A model generated the notes under the pieces. It did no database searches, was not told the origin of the DNA, and saw only the letters and a list, made by a program, of their open reading frames with translations. Of a DNA stretch of 64,000 nt, positions 1 to 8,867 are shown piece by piece (the first letter of the stretch is position 1; every line of letters begins with the position of its first letter). Source of the stretch: Neofamilia sp964461305 (GTDB taxonomy: Bacteria; Bacillota; Clostridia; Tissierellales; Peptoniphilaceae); the NCBI GenBank assembly GCA_964461305.1, contig CAYWTV010000003.1, positions 1-64,000 on the forward strand. The letters run 5' to 3'. The translations under genes were made by a program, and so were the position numbers.

Positions 1-38
1 TAAAACTTGAAGAAGAAAAAACTGTAGAAACAGTGTAA
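1..38 (+). CDS. 3' end of an upstream gene (partial)
   Basis: The first bases read in frame as K-L-E-E-E-K-T-V-E-T-V followed by TAA at 36-38, and an intrinsic terminator follows at once, as expected for the end of a coding region. The Glu/Lys/Val tail is not diagnostic. Because the next two genes (NusG-II protein and Gx transporter) often lie downstream of rnf genes in related anaerobes, this could be the acidic C-terminus of RnfB. That is inference from context only. Confidence 0.5.
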   Translation, partial: KLEEEKTVETV

Positions 39-40
39 AA

Positions 41-70
41 AATAGGGTGATAAAAATTCACCCTATTTTT
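41..70 (+). terminator. Intrinsic terminator after the upstream gene
   Basis: Arm AATAGGGTGA (41-50) pairs perfectly with TCACCCTATT (58-67) around a 7-nt loop and is followed by T residues. It closes the transcript of the partial gene and separates it from the gene at 118. Confidence 0.85.
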
Positions 71-105
71 ATATTATTAAGTAATGATAAACTAAATTTT
101 TATGT

Positions 106-111
106 TATAAT
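106..111 (+). promoter_or_regulatory. Candidate -10 box directly before the gene at 118
   Basis: A consensus TATAAT lies at 106-111, just downstream of the terminator. No good -35 is seen 16-18 bp upstream. A transcript from this box would start within a base or two of the ATG at 118, and no Shine-Dalgarno sequence precedes that ATG, so a leaderless message is possible. Confidence 0.4.
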
Positions 112-117
112 TAAAAC

Positions 118-519
118 ATGAAAAATAAATTAAAAATTGGAGATTTCCTCATAGTTGGATTAATAATACTATCGAGTATAGGAATCTTTTTTATTTCTAA
201 AAATAATATAAATACAATTACTGATGGAAATTTAATTGCTATAATAAAAGTAAATGGAAAAGAAATTGACAGAGTAGATATTAACGAAGATTCTAATGGT
301 AAAACAATCCCCATAGAGACAGAGTATGGTTATAATTTGCTCGAATTTTCAGATAAAGGAGTTAGAAGTATCGAAGCTTCCTGCCCAGACAAGTTAGACG
401 TACTTCAAGGATATATTACTCAACCAGGAGAAATGATAGTCTGTCTACCAAATAGATTAGTGGTGGAATTATATAGTGAATCACCTGTAGATGTTAACGA
501 AGTAGATGTGGTGAACTAA
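118..519 (+). CDS. NusG domain II-containing membrane-anchored protein
   Basis: A 133-residue protein with one N-terminal hydrophobic segment (about residues 9-26) followed by a small extracytoplasmic domain. The later region (V-x-G-K-E-I-D, then S-C-P-D and G-x-x-I-x-C-L-P-N) matches the pattern of NusG domain II proteins, which in anaerobic Firmicutes sit beside a Gx-transporter gene and often beside rnf genes. The two Cys residues (about 90 and 109) are typical of the group. Function is unknown; a membrane redox or assembly role is only a guess. The ATG at 118 has no clear ribosome binding site. The next gene starts one base after the stop, so the two are probably cotranscribed. Confidence 0.7.
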   Translation: MKNKLKIGDFLIVGLIILSSIGIFFISKNNINTITDGNLIAIIKVNGKEIDRVDINEDSNGKTIPIETEYGYNLLEFSDKGVRSIEASCPDKLDVLQGYITQPGEMIVCLPNRLVVELYSESPVDVNEVDVVN

Positions 520-520
520 T

Positions 521-1048
521 ATGAATAAAACTAGAGAATTAGTTTTTGTATCGGTTTTAGCTGCATTAGGAAGCATTTTAGGTTTGTTTGAAGGGATGAT
601 CCCTTTGCCATTTATAGCTCCAGGTGTAAGATTAGGATTTTCAAATATAGTAGTTTTGGTTTCTTTAATTTTATTTGGATATAAAAAGGGAATATTAGTA
701 AGTTTATTAAAGAGCGTATTATTAATGTTAATGACAGGAAATGTATCTAGCTTTATGTATAGTTTTTCAGGAGCTCTATTTAGTTCTATTTCCATGAGTA
801 TTATAATATTAATTGGTAACAAATATGTCAGTTTAATTGGTGTCAGCTTAATTGGATCAGCTTTTCATAATATTGCACAAGTTACTATTTCTGCTATAGT
901 ATTAAGTAACTTAATGATGTTTTCCTATTTACCTATATTATTAATATTAGGACTTTTTACTGGTTTTTTTGTGGGAATAAGTTCTGACTATATAGTAAAA
1001 AATCTTAAGAGAACAATTTCAATTAAACACGAGGAGTGGTTATTATAA
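521..1048 (+). CDS. Gx transporter family protein (heptaprenyl diphosphate synthase component I-like)
   Basis: A 175-residue, almost wholly hydrophobic protein with about five membrane segments. The opening (L-A-A-L-G-S-I-L-G-L-F-E) and the R-L-G-F-S-N motif near residue 42 are typical of the Gx transporter family, an ECF-like membrane group often mis-named heptaprenyl diphosphate synthase component I. Substrate is unknown; a small-molecule uptake component is the best inference. The start follows the previous stop by one base. Its end overlaps the upstream-most possible start of maf. Confidence 0.75.
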   Translation: MNKTRELVFVSVLAALGSILGLFEGMIPLPFIAPGVRLGFSNIVVLVSLILFGYKKGILVSLLKSVLLMLMTGNVSSFMYSFSGALFSSISMSIIILIGNKYVSLIGVSLIGSAFHNIAQVTISAIVLSNLMMFSYLPILLILGLFTGFFVGISSDYIVKNLKRTISIKHEEWLL

Positions 1049-1629
1049 ATAAAATAATATTAGCTTCTAAATCACCACGAAGAAGAGAAATTTTACAAAA
1101 GTTCACTCAGGACTTTGAAATAAAACAAGTTTATTCAGATGAATCTTTTGACGAAAAATTTGATCTTATTACAAATATAATGTCTGTAAGTAGAAATAAG
1201 GGAAAAAAATTATCAGAAGATTTTCCAAATAAGGTTATTATTAGTGCTGATACTATTGTAGTATATAATAATGAAATTTTACACAAACCAAAGAATGAAA
1301 AGGAAGCTAGAAATTATTTGAAATTATTGTCAAATAAAACCCATAAAGTTATCACTGCTTTTTCAATAATATCCTTAGAAGATGAAATTTCTGTTAGTGA
1401 TTATGTCACTACTGAAGTGAAATTTCATTATTTAACTAATGAAATCATTGATGAATATTTAAAGACTTTAGAATGGAAAGATAAAGCTGGTGGATATGGA
1501 ATACAGGGTTATGGATCTATTTTAATAGACTATATTTATGGGGACTTCTATTGTGTAGTAGGATTGCCAATAAGTAAACTTTCTTTCTATTTGAAAAATT
1601 ATTTTGAAATAAATCTTTTGAGAGGATAA
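1036..1629 (+). CDS. maf: Maf family nucleoside triphosphate pyrophosphatase
   Basis: Maf proteins hydrolyse non-canonical or pyrimidine NTPs to the monophosphate. The N-terminal I-L-A-S-K-S-P-R-R-R-E-I-L motif, the internal S-A-D-T-I-V and the K-A-G-G-Y-G-I-Q-G motif near residue 150 are all present, and the length (about 195) is normal. The start is uncertain. GTG at 1036 is the most upstream candidate, but the best Shine-Dalgarno (AGGAG, 1032-1036) overlaps it and would instead direct starting at ATT 1042 or ATA 1045. Both leave the conserved motif intact. The gene overlaps the transporter gene and is followed one base later by radC, the usual maf-radC order of Firmicutes. Confidence 0.9.
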   Translation: MVIINKIILASKSPRRREILQKFTQDFEIKQVYSDESFDEKFDLITNIMSVSRNKGKKLSEDFPNKVIISADTIVVYNNEILHKPKNEKEARNYLKLLSNKTHKVITAFSIISLEDEISVSDYVTTEVKFHYLTNEIIDEYLKTLEWKDKAGGYGIQGYGSILIDYIYGDFYCVVGLPISKLSFYLKNYFEINLLRG

Positions 1630-1630
1630 T

Positions 1631-2359
1631 ATGTTATATAAAAAACTTAAAGATTTACCTAAAGATGTAAGACCCCAAGAGAAATTATTAAAATACGGAA
1701 GCCAAGTTCTTAGCAATGCAGAACTAATAGCATTAATCATTAGAACTGGAAATAGGGAAAGTAATTCCATATTAGTTTCTCAAAACTTAATAGACATTGG
1801 ACAAACATCATCTACTAATGGAAAAGATGATGAATATTATGGTTTAAAGTTTTTAGCTTCTGCAACTTGTGAAGATTTAATGAAGGTTTCAGGAATTGGT
1901 GAATCTAAAGCTTCTATGATTATGGCTGCTATAGAATTAGGCAGGAGAGTGTATAGAGACAGCAATCTTAAAAAAGAAAAGATAACAGATACTACCGCTA
2001 TACCTAATATAATTATGGATGAAATGAGGTTTTTATCTGAGGAACACTTCAAAATTGCAATTCTTAATACGAAAAAAGAATTAGAATATTTTGAAACAAT
2101 TTCTATAGGTACTATTGATAAGACAATTGTGGAGCCTAGAGATGTTTTTCTTAGAGGTATAAAAAGAAATGCTCATACTATAATATTAGTACATAATCAT
2201 CCTAGTGGAGATCCTACTCCTAGTAGACAAGATATACATTTGACAAAAAGATTAAAAGAGGCTGGAGATTTATTAGGAATAAAGATAATAGATCATATTA
2301 TTATTGGAGATGGGATTTATTACTCATTTTTAGAAGAAGGAATTTTTGATGAATTATAA
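1631..2359 (+). CDS. radC: RadC family JAB1/MPN metalloprotein
   Basis: A 242-residue protein with the RadC layout: a helix-hairpin-helix-like N-terminal region (G-I-G-E-S-K-A near residue 90) and a C-terminal JAB1/MPN metal site carried by H-N-H-P-S-G-D-P-T-P-S-R-Q-D near residues 188-201. Despite the name, a direct repair role is doubtful; family members are predicted zinc-dependent hydrolases whose substrate is not known. Start ATG 1631 has AGAGGA at 1621-1626. Its last codons overlap the start of mreC. In rod-shaped relatives mreB would follow here; it does not. Confidence 0.93.
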   Translation: MLYKKLKDLPKDVRPQEKLLKYGSQVLSNAELIALIIRTGNRESNSILVSQNLIDIGQTSSTNGKDDEYYGLKFLASATCEDLMKVSGIGESKASMIMAAIELGRRVYRDSNLKKEKITDTTAIPNIIMDEMRFLSEEHFKIAILNTKKELEYFETISIGTIDKTIVEPRDVFLRGIKRNAHTIILVHNHPSGDPTPSRQDIHLTKRLKEAGDLLGIKIIDHIIIGDGIYYSFLEEGIFDEL

Positions 2360-3197
2360 TTTTAAAAAGTACAAAGAAAGATTAATAATATCTATAATTA
2401 TTATAGTTTTAATGCTTTTTATTGGTTTTACTAATAGAGGCAGACAAAGTGTAAATATAATAGAAAGGTTCGTTGGAGATTTAATTTCTCCTGTAATTTC
2501 TATAACATCATCTACTGTTAATACTGTAGGTGATGGAATTGAAACTGTTTTAAATATCCCTTCATTAATTCGACAAAATGACTTACTAAATGAAGAAAAT
2601 TTAGCTTTAAAAGATGAAAATTTAATGTTAAATGATATTATTTCTAGGTCGGATTATTTGAGAAATGAATATGAACTCATAAATAGCACAGATTTTACTG
2701 TAGTTAAAGCCAATATTATTGGTAAATCTGCAGAAATAAATGATAAATATTTACTTGATAAAGGAAGCTTAAATGGAATTTCCTCTGGAGATACAGTTAT
2801 AGTAGGAATTCAATCTTCTGAAAATGTAATTGTTGAAGGTTTAGTGGGGAAAGTAGAAGAGGCTGGAGATAATTGGTCTAAAATTTCTCTTATAATTGAA
2901 GAAAATAATAACATTTCTTTTACCAACGTACGAACTCAAGAAGGTGGAATAATAAATTTAACTGATGGTACTACTTTAGATGGATATATGTTTAATAGTC
3001 AAAGTGATATAATTGCAGATGACAGAGTATATACTTCTGGGTTAGGTGAAGTTTACTCCCCAAGAATTTATATTGGCAGGGTATCTAATGTAATAAATGA
3101 TGATGAAAACTTACAAAAAAATATTACTGTTGTTCCTGCTGTGGACTTTGATAAATTAAGTAGTGTATTGGTAATTTTAGGGGATAATTATGATTAA
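2349..3197 (+). CDS. mreC: Cell shape-determining protein MreC
   Basis: MreC is the bitopic elongasome scaffold that binds PBP2 and MreD outside the membrane. The 282-residue protein has one N-terminal membrane segment (about residues 12-30), a coiled coil rich in Leu/Asn/Glu (about 73-100) and the MreC beta domain with V-V-x-A-N-I-I-G-K-S and G-L-V-G-K-V motifs. I take ATG 2349 as start rather than the in-frame TTG three bases earlier. It overlaps radC by 11 nt and mreD by 8 nt, implying translational coupling. No mreB is encoded upstream. Confidence 0.93.
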   Translation: MNYNFKKYKERLIISIIIIVLMLFIGFTNRGRQSVNIIERFVGDLISPVISITSSTVNTVGDGIETVLNIPSLIRQNDLLNEENLALKDENLMLNDIISRSDYLRNEYELINSTDFTVVKANIIGKSAEINDKYLLDKGSLNGISSGDTVIVGIQSSENVIVEGLVGKVEEAGDNWSKISLIIEENNNISFTNVRTQEGGIINLTDGTTLDGYMFNSQSDIIADDRVYTSGLGEVYSPRIYIGRVSNVINDDENLQKNITVVPAVDFDKLSSVLVILGDNYD

Positions 3198-3693
3198 TAA
3201 TTTTAAAAAACTATTAATTTGTTTTATTTTAGTAATAATTCAAGTCTCAATAATTAATAATGGTTTATTATTAAATTTTTATCCTAATATATTACTTATT
3301 TATACTATATTTATTTCTCAAAAACTAGATAGCCCTGAGCCTATGATATTATCAATAATACTTGGAATAATGTATGACTCTTTATTATCACCTAATTTCG
3401 GCATAAGAACACTTACTTTCTTCTTAGTATCCATTTTGATAAATAATGTTAGAGGATATATTTTTGATGAGAATTACAAGACAGCTATTTTTTATGTGTT
3501 AATAGGCGTATTTTTGTACAATTTTATTATTAACATAATTTATTTCTTTTTATCATATAATATTAATTTTCCAGAAATTCTTAGCAATATATTTAGTATA
3601 GAAACTTTATTATCAATTTTTATATTTATGCTATTCCAAAATGAATTTGAAAAATTTTATTTAACTAGAAAAGAAAAAATAGAAAAGGAATGA
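3190..3693 (+). CDS. mreD: Rod shape-determining protein MreD
   Basis: A 167-residue, very hydrophobic protein with about five membrane segments, placed between mreC and a class B PBP as in most bacteria. The P-N-I-L-L-I-Y-T motif near residue 31 and G-I-M-Y-D-S-L near 63 fit the MreD pattern. It helps couple MreC to the elongasome synthase. Overlaps the gene on both sides by a few bases, so it belongs to one translationally coupled mreC-mreD-PBP2 unit. Confidence 0.88.
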   Translation: MINNFKKLLICFILVIIQVSIINNGLLLNFYPNILLIYTIFISQKLDSPEPMILSIILGIMYDSLLSPNFGIRTLTFFLVSILINNVRGYIFDENYKTAIFYVLIGVFLYNFIINIIYFFLSYNINFPEILSNIFSIETLLSIFIFMLFQNEFEKFYLTRKEKIEKE

Positions 3694-6600
3694 AGTTATT
3701 GAAATCAAATAAAAGAAATATTTCTAAAAGATTTAAAATAGTATTTATTTTTACAGTAATATTATTTGGTCTTCTTACATTTAGATTGGCAACTCTTACA
3801 ATTGCAAAGGGTGAACATTTTAGAACTCTTTCAGAAAATATGAGAATTAAAGATATATATATTACCGCCCCTAGAGGAGAAATCAGAGATAGAAATGGTA
3901 TATTACTTGCTGGTAATAAACCGATGTTTACATTGCAATTACTTAAAGACGAATTTTCGTCATTAGATAAAGAAACTAAAAATAAATATATATTAGATGC
4001 TGTTACTTTATTAGAAAGAGATAGCATTAGTTATAATTCTAATTTTCCAATGTCTATATATAATTTTGAATATAAAGATACTAGTGATTATTTTAAAACT
4101 GAAATTACCCCACAGGATAGAATTGTTGATATTATCATTGAGAATAATTTAATTGAAGAGATTATATCTAGATACTATAAAAACAATAGTGAAATAAATA
4201 ATTTCACTTCTTTTCCTGCTCAAAATTTTATAAATTCTTTGGAATTTAATTCAAAAAATGTTCCTATAACTTTTGAAGTAGTAAATGATGTAGTTGTTTT
4301 TAACTTTATAGATGGTATTGAACTAAATAGTTGGTATGAAGAGAACAATATACCTAATGGGACTAGTCCAAAAGATTCACTAGCTTTAATGATTAATGAC
4401 AATACTACTATAATAAAGAAACTATTAGCAAACCCAATAAATAGGAAAATTGTTTATGAAGTAATTTCTGACAAAAATTTACAAGAAAATATTATTGTAA
4501 CTGATTATAAAATTAATTATGAAAGAGATTATCAAAATCTAAAGATTAATTTAATGAACACATATCCAGAAATAACTATGGAAACTACTGCTCAGCAAGA
4601 TTTTTTAATCCTATTTGAAAAAAACTCCTTGAAAAATTTTATTAAACACGAGGTTTCTGAAGAAGGCATAAACATACCTTCAATTTTAGAAAAAGTATTT
4701 GAAGAAAATGAAATAGATTTTAAATATAATTATATAGTAAAAGAAAATATTCCAGTATATAGTACTTCAGATAATTCTTTAGAAGAAAGTCTAATTATTG
4801 ATGATATTTTTGATACTATCATAAGAGAAAATTTACTAATAGAAATTTTAGAATATGAAAGAGTTTTAGGATTTGCTCAGCAACAGCTAATATCAGATGG
4901 TATCAATAGCGGTATATCAATTAGTGATGGTTTTGAATATGTTCCAATATTAAATTTACGAAATTTTTATGAAGTATATTCTATTGATGAAAATAGTTCA
5001 AATGAAGATATTTTTAATGATATTAGAGATTATTATTCTATTAATGAAACTATTTCAATACCAGAAGTATACGCTATATTAAATGTATATCACGAATTAA
5101 GTAGAGATGGATCACTTGCATATTTACCAGTTAATTTTAGTTATGGATTAAAAGATGAAACTGTTGCTAAATTCGAAGAACAATTAGGAAGTTTTGATGG
5201 TTTTCAAGTTTCATTAGAACCAGTAAGATCCTATCCATATGGAGAAGTTGGTTCTCATATATTAGGATATATGGGTAAAATCTCTCAAGAAGGTGAAATT
5301 GAAAAATATATAAATAAACAAAATTATAATCCTGATACTTTGATTGGTAAAACTGGAATTGAAGAAAGTTTCCAAGAAAATTTATATGGTGAAAATGGCT
5401 ATAAGAGGGTTGAGGTAGATAGTTTAGGAAATACTTCTAATGTTTTAGAAGAGATAAAACCAATACCTGGAGATAATGTTTATTTATCTTTAGATTACCA
5501 TCTACAAAAAAGGTCTGAAATAGCTTTAGATGACATACTTAGAACAATTAGAAATGGCGGTACAGTTAATAGCCCTTGGGGAGACTATGATGTTGTATGG
5601 TCAACAGACAATAATAGACCCTATAGAAATGCTACATCAGGAGCAGTAATGGCTATAGATGTAAAAACAGGTGAAATATTGTCAATGGCAAGTTATCCTT
5701 CTTATGATCCGAATCTATTTTCTACAGGAATTTCCAATGCAGATTGGGAAGGATTAATTCCTGATACTCAAGAAGATCCTTTAGCACCAAGGCCTCTATA
5801 TAATGTATCTACTCAAACTGCTATTCAACCAGGGTCTACATTTAAAATGATTACTGCTCTAGCAGGATTAGAAAAGGGTCTAGATCCACAGTTAGAAATT
5901 GATGATAGAGGCTATATTGAAATTGGAGACACTACATTTGGATGTTGGCTATGGAATCAAGATAAAAGAATGCATGGTCCTATGGATGTTGTAGATGCAA
6001 TTAGAGATTCTTGTAATTACTATTTTTACTCTCTAGCCCTTGGAAGAAATCAACAAACAGGAGAAGATGTTGGAGTTAAACTTGAAATTGAAGATATAGC
6101 AAATATGGCTGATAAATTTGGTTTAGGTTCTGAAACTGGTATGGAGATAAATATTCCAAAAGAAGCATCTCAAGGAGTTCCTAATCCTCAAACTAAAACT
6201 GAAGTAGGAAAAGTTTCTCTTAGAAGATGGTTAAATAACAATATTGATAGATTTTATATAGGTGAAGGTGATTTAAATTTAGAGCTTAAAAGTTCTATAG
6301 TTGAAAATATAGTTTCTTGGATGGATAAAGAAGAATCTTTATCTTTACAGGAAGTGTATACTAATTTAAATAATCTTAAATTAGACGGAGCTCAGTTAGT
6401 TGATACTACATCAAGAAATACTCTTGCAGATTTAATTAAATTTAGTTATCTTAATAATTCTCAATGGACTATTTCTGATACTATTAATATTACCATTGGA
6501 CAAGGAGAAAATTCATATACTCTTGCTCAAATGACAAATTATGTAGCTTCTATTACAAATGGTGGATATAAAAATAAATTAACGCTTATAGACAATGTCA

Positions 6601-7013
6601 AAAACTCAGACAATACTAATGTGGAATTTAATAACGAACCAACTACAGAGCGAATAGAGCTAAATAATTATGAGAATTTAGAATATTTAAAAGAAGGTAT
6701 GAGACAGGCGGCAATTTCTGGTTTAAATAGAGCTGTTTTTGAAGATTTTCCTGTTGAAGTTGGAATAAAAACAGGTACAGCACAAAGAAGTGGTATTAAT
6801 CCTGTAACTAATGAAAGATATGACAGTTTTGCTTATGAAGTTGGTTTTGCTCCTTATGATGATCCTAGAATTGCTGTAGGAGTAGTAATATTTCAAGGTG
6901 GAAGTGGAGCAAATTGTTCTCCTATTGTTAGAGAAGTGATTGCTGAATATATGGGATTATATAGACAAGAAGAGTCTGACAACTTACCAATAGAAATGGA
7001 TTTAATACCTTAG
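3690..7013 (+). CDS. mrdA: Class B penicillin-binding protein 2 (MrdA-type transpeptidase), with a large insert
   Basis: Peptidoglycan DD-transpeptidase of the elongation machinery. N-terminal membrane anchor (about residues 16-38), then the pedestal motif R-G-E-I-R-D-R-N-G (62-70), later R-S-Y-P-Y-G near 512, and the transpeptidase domain with all three active-site motifs: S716-T-F-K719, S774-C-N776 and K1027-T-G1029. At 1107 residues it is far longer than the usual 600-700. Most of the excess is an Asn/Ile/Glu-rich stretch between about residues 95 and 470 that splits the pedestal region. Transmembrane anchor and location after mreCD support PBP2 rather than PBP3/FtsI. All catalytic residues are intact, so I expect an active enzyme. 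Confidence 0.93.
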   Translation: MKLLKSNKRNISKRFKIVFIFTVILFGLLTFRLATLTIAKGEHFRTLSENMRIKDIYITAPRGEIRDRNGILLAGNKPMFTLQLLKDEFSSLDKETKNKYILDAVTLLERDSISYNSNFPMSIYNFEYKDTSDYFKTEITPQDRIVDIIIENNLIEEIISRYYKNNSEINNFTSFPAQNFINSLEFNSKNVPITFEVVNDVVVFNFIDGIELNSWYEENNIPNGTSPKDSLALMINDNTTIIKKLLANPINRKIVYEVISDKNLQENIIVTDYKINYERDYQNLKINLMNTYPEITMETTAQQDFLILFEKNSLKNFIKHEVSEEGINIPSILEKVFEENEIDFKYNYIVKENIPVYSTSDNSLEESLIIDDIFDTIIRENLLIEILEYERVLGFAQQQLISDGINSGISISDGFEYVPILNLRNFYEVYSIDENSSNEDIFNDIRDYYSINETISIPEVYAILNVYHELSRDGSLAYLPVNFSYGLKDETVAKFEEQLGSFDGFQVSLEPVRSYPYGEVGSHILGYMGKISQEGEIEKYINKQNYNPDTLIGKTGIEESFQENLYGENGYKRVEVDSLGNTSNVLEEIKPIPGDNVYLSLDYHLQKRSEIALDDILRTIRNGGTVNSPWGDYDVVWSTDNNRPYRNATSGAVMAIDVKTGEILSMASYPSYDPNLFSTGISNADWEGLIPDTQEDPLAPRPLYNVSTQTAIQPGSTFKMITALAGLEKGLDPQLEIDDRGYIEIGDTTFGCWLWNQDKRMHGPMDVVDAIRDSCNYYFYSLALGRNQQTGEDVGVKLEIEDIANMADKFGLGSETGMEINIPKEASQGVPNPQTKTEVGKVSLRRWLNNNIDRFYIGEGDLNLELKSSIVENIVSWMDKEESLSLQEVYTNLNNLKLDGAQLVDTTSRNTLADLIKFSYLNNSQWTISDTINITIGQGENSYTLAQMTNYVASITNGGYKNKLTLIDNVKNSDNTNVEFNNEPTTERIELNNYENLEYLKEGMRQAAISGLNRAVFEDFPVEVGIKTGTAQRSGINPVTNERYDSFAYEVGFAPYDDPRIAVGVVIFQGGSGANCSPIVREVIAEYMGLYRQEESDNLPIEMDLIP

Positions 7014-7022
7014 GAGGTATAT

Positions 7023-8867
7023 GTGGATTATAAAATATATGAAAAAATATTAAAAAAAGTAGAAAAGCCTGCTAGATATATAGGAAGTGAAAAAAATTCA
7101 ATTATAAAAGACTTCGACAATACTCCAATAAAATTTGCTTTTTGTTTTCCTGACACCTATGAAGTAGGAATGTCCCATTTAGGCTTACAAATTTTATATT
7201 TTATGATAAATAATGAAGAAAATATGCTTTGCGAAAGATTTTTTAGTCCGTGGATAGACATGGAAGAACAATTAATGAAAGAAAATGTAAAGCTATTTAG
7301 TTTAGAAAACAAAAAATCTCTAGATGAGTTTGATATAGTAGGTTTTACCCTTCAATATGAAATGAGCTATACTAACATATTAAATATGTTAAAGTTAGGA
7401 AATATAGAACTTCTATCTAAGGATAGAAGTGAAGATGCACCGCTTATTATTGCAGGTGGACCATGTGCTTATAATCCAGAGCCACTAGCTGATTTTATTG
7501 ATTTATTTATAATTGGAGAAGGGGAAGAGATAAATGTTAAGCTATTTAATCTCTATAATAATTTAAAAGTTCAAGGAAAATCAAAAGAAGAATTTTTAAT
7601 GGAAGCTTCAAAATTACAAGGTATATATGTACCTAGATTTTATGAGCCAATATATAACGATTCAGGTCAAATTACAGAAATTAAAAAACAATATGATTTC
7701 TTACCAGATCGTGTTAAAAAAGTTAGGGTAAGTAATTTAAACTCAACATTTAAACTAGACAAGTTAATAGTTCCCTATTTAGAAACTATTCATCAAAGAA
7801 GTGTAGTTGAACTTTTTAGAGGATGTACCCAAGGTTGTAGGTTCTGTGAAGCGGGATATATTTATAGACCTATAAGAGAAAGAAATGTTGAAAATGTAAT
7901 AGAGATGGTCAATAACCAACTTGATTCAACAGGTTATAACGAAGTATCTTTGTCTTCACTAAGTTCTTGTGATTATTCTAATTTAAATACTCTAGTAGAT
8001 TGTCTCATAGACGAAAACACCAATAAAAATTTGAGGGTTTCTTTGCCTTCTTTAAGGGTGGATTCTATCTCAGTAGATGTTTTAAAAAAAATTGAAGAAG
8101 TTAGAAAAACGGGACTTACTCTAGCACCTGAAGCTGGAAGCCAAAGGATGCGAGATATTATAAATAAAAATATTTCTTTAGAAGATTATAAAAATGCACT
8201 TACTTCCATATTCGATCACGGATGGTCTAAATTAAAATTGTATTTTATGTTAGGTTTACCTTTTGAAGAAAATGAAGATTTAGATGGAATTAGAGAACTT
8301 GGTGATATTGGAAAAAGTATTTTCTTTGACAGACCAAAGGAAGATTTAAAGGGGAATTTCCAAATGACTTTAAGCGTTTCTTGTTTTGTACCTAAACCAT
8401 TTACACCTTTCCAATGGATGAAACAAAATACTGAAGATGAGTTTTACGAAAAAATATTTTATCTAAAGGATCAAATAAAAGACAAAAAAATAAAATTCCA
8501 ATATCATGATCCTAAACTATCTGTTATTGAAGGATATGTCTCTAGAGGTGATAGAAGAATCGGAAGAACAATATTGACAGCTTTTAATAAAGGAGCTAAA
8601 TTCGATGGATGGTCTGATCAATTTGACCAACAAATATGGTTAGATGCAATGAAAGAAGAAAACTTAACTTTTGACATGTATAATCATAGAGAATGGAACG
8701 AAGATGAAATACTTCCTTGGGACATTATTGACAATGGTGTATCGAAAAATTATTTGAAAAGAGAGCTAAATAAAGCTATAAATGGAATTATTACAAAAGA
8801 CTGTAGATTAGGTTGTAATTATTGTGGAATAGAAAATTGTGAAATGAGGATTGAAAATGAAGATTAG
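7023..8867 (+). CDS. TIGR03960 family B12-binding-type radical SAM protein
   Basis: A 614-residue radical SAM protein. The N-terminal part (G-M-S-H-L-G-L-Q-I-L-Y near residue 49, later A-G-G-P-C-A-Y-N-P-E-P) is the corrinoid-binding-like region. The iron-sulfur motif is C268-T-Q-G-C272-R-F-C275. The C-terminus has further paired Cys (C-R-L-G-C-N-Y-C-G). GTG 7023 is chosen because AGGAGG sits at 7012-7017; the ATG two bases earlier is out of frame. Followed by its constant partner (DUF2344) and an RNase E/G gene, the usual Firmicutes order. The reaction is not known; context suggests RNA or ribosome modification. Confidence 0.88.
   Translation: MDYKIYEKILKKVEKPARYIGSEKNSIIKDFDNTPIKFAFCFPDTYEVGMSHLGLQILYFMINNEENMLCERFFSPWIDMEEQLMKENVKLFSLENKKSLDEFDIVGFTLQYEMSYTNILNMLKLGNIELLSKDRSEDAPLIIAGGPCAYNPEPLADFIDLFIIGEGEEINVKLFNLYNNLKVQGKSKEEFLMEASKLQGIYVPRFYEPIYNDSGQITEIKKQYDFLPDRVKKVRVSNLNSTFKLDKLIVPYLETIHQRSVVELFRGCTQGCRFCEAGYIYRPIRERNVENVIEMVNNQLDSTGYNEVSLSSLSSCDYSNLNTLVDCLIDENTNKNLRVSLPSLRVDSISVDVLKKIEEVRKTGLTLAPEAGSQRMRDIINKNISLEDYKNALTSIFDHGWSKLKLYFMLGLPFEENEDLDGIRELGDIGKSIFFDRPKEDLKGNFQMTLSVSCFVPKPFTPFQWMKQNTEDEFYEKIFYLKDQIKDKKIKFQYHDPKLSVIEGYVSRGDRRIGRTILTAFNKGAKFDGWSDQFDQQIWLDAMKEENLTFDMYNHREWNEDEILPWDIIDNGVSKNYLKRELNKAINGIITKDCRLGCNYCGIENCEMRIENED

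Noticed and set aside
521..1048. Heptaprenyl diphosphate synthase component I
   Set aside because: The protein is an integral membrane Gx-transporter-like protein without prenyltransferase motifs; the older name is misleading.
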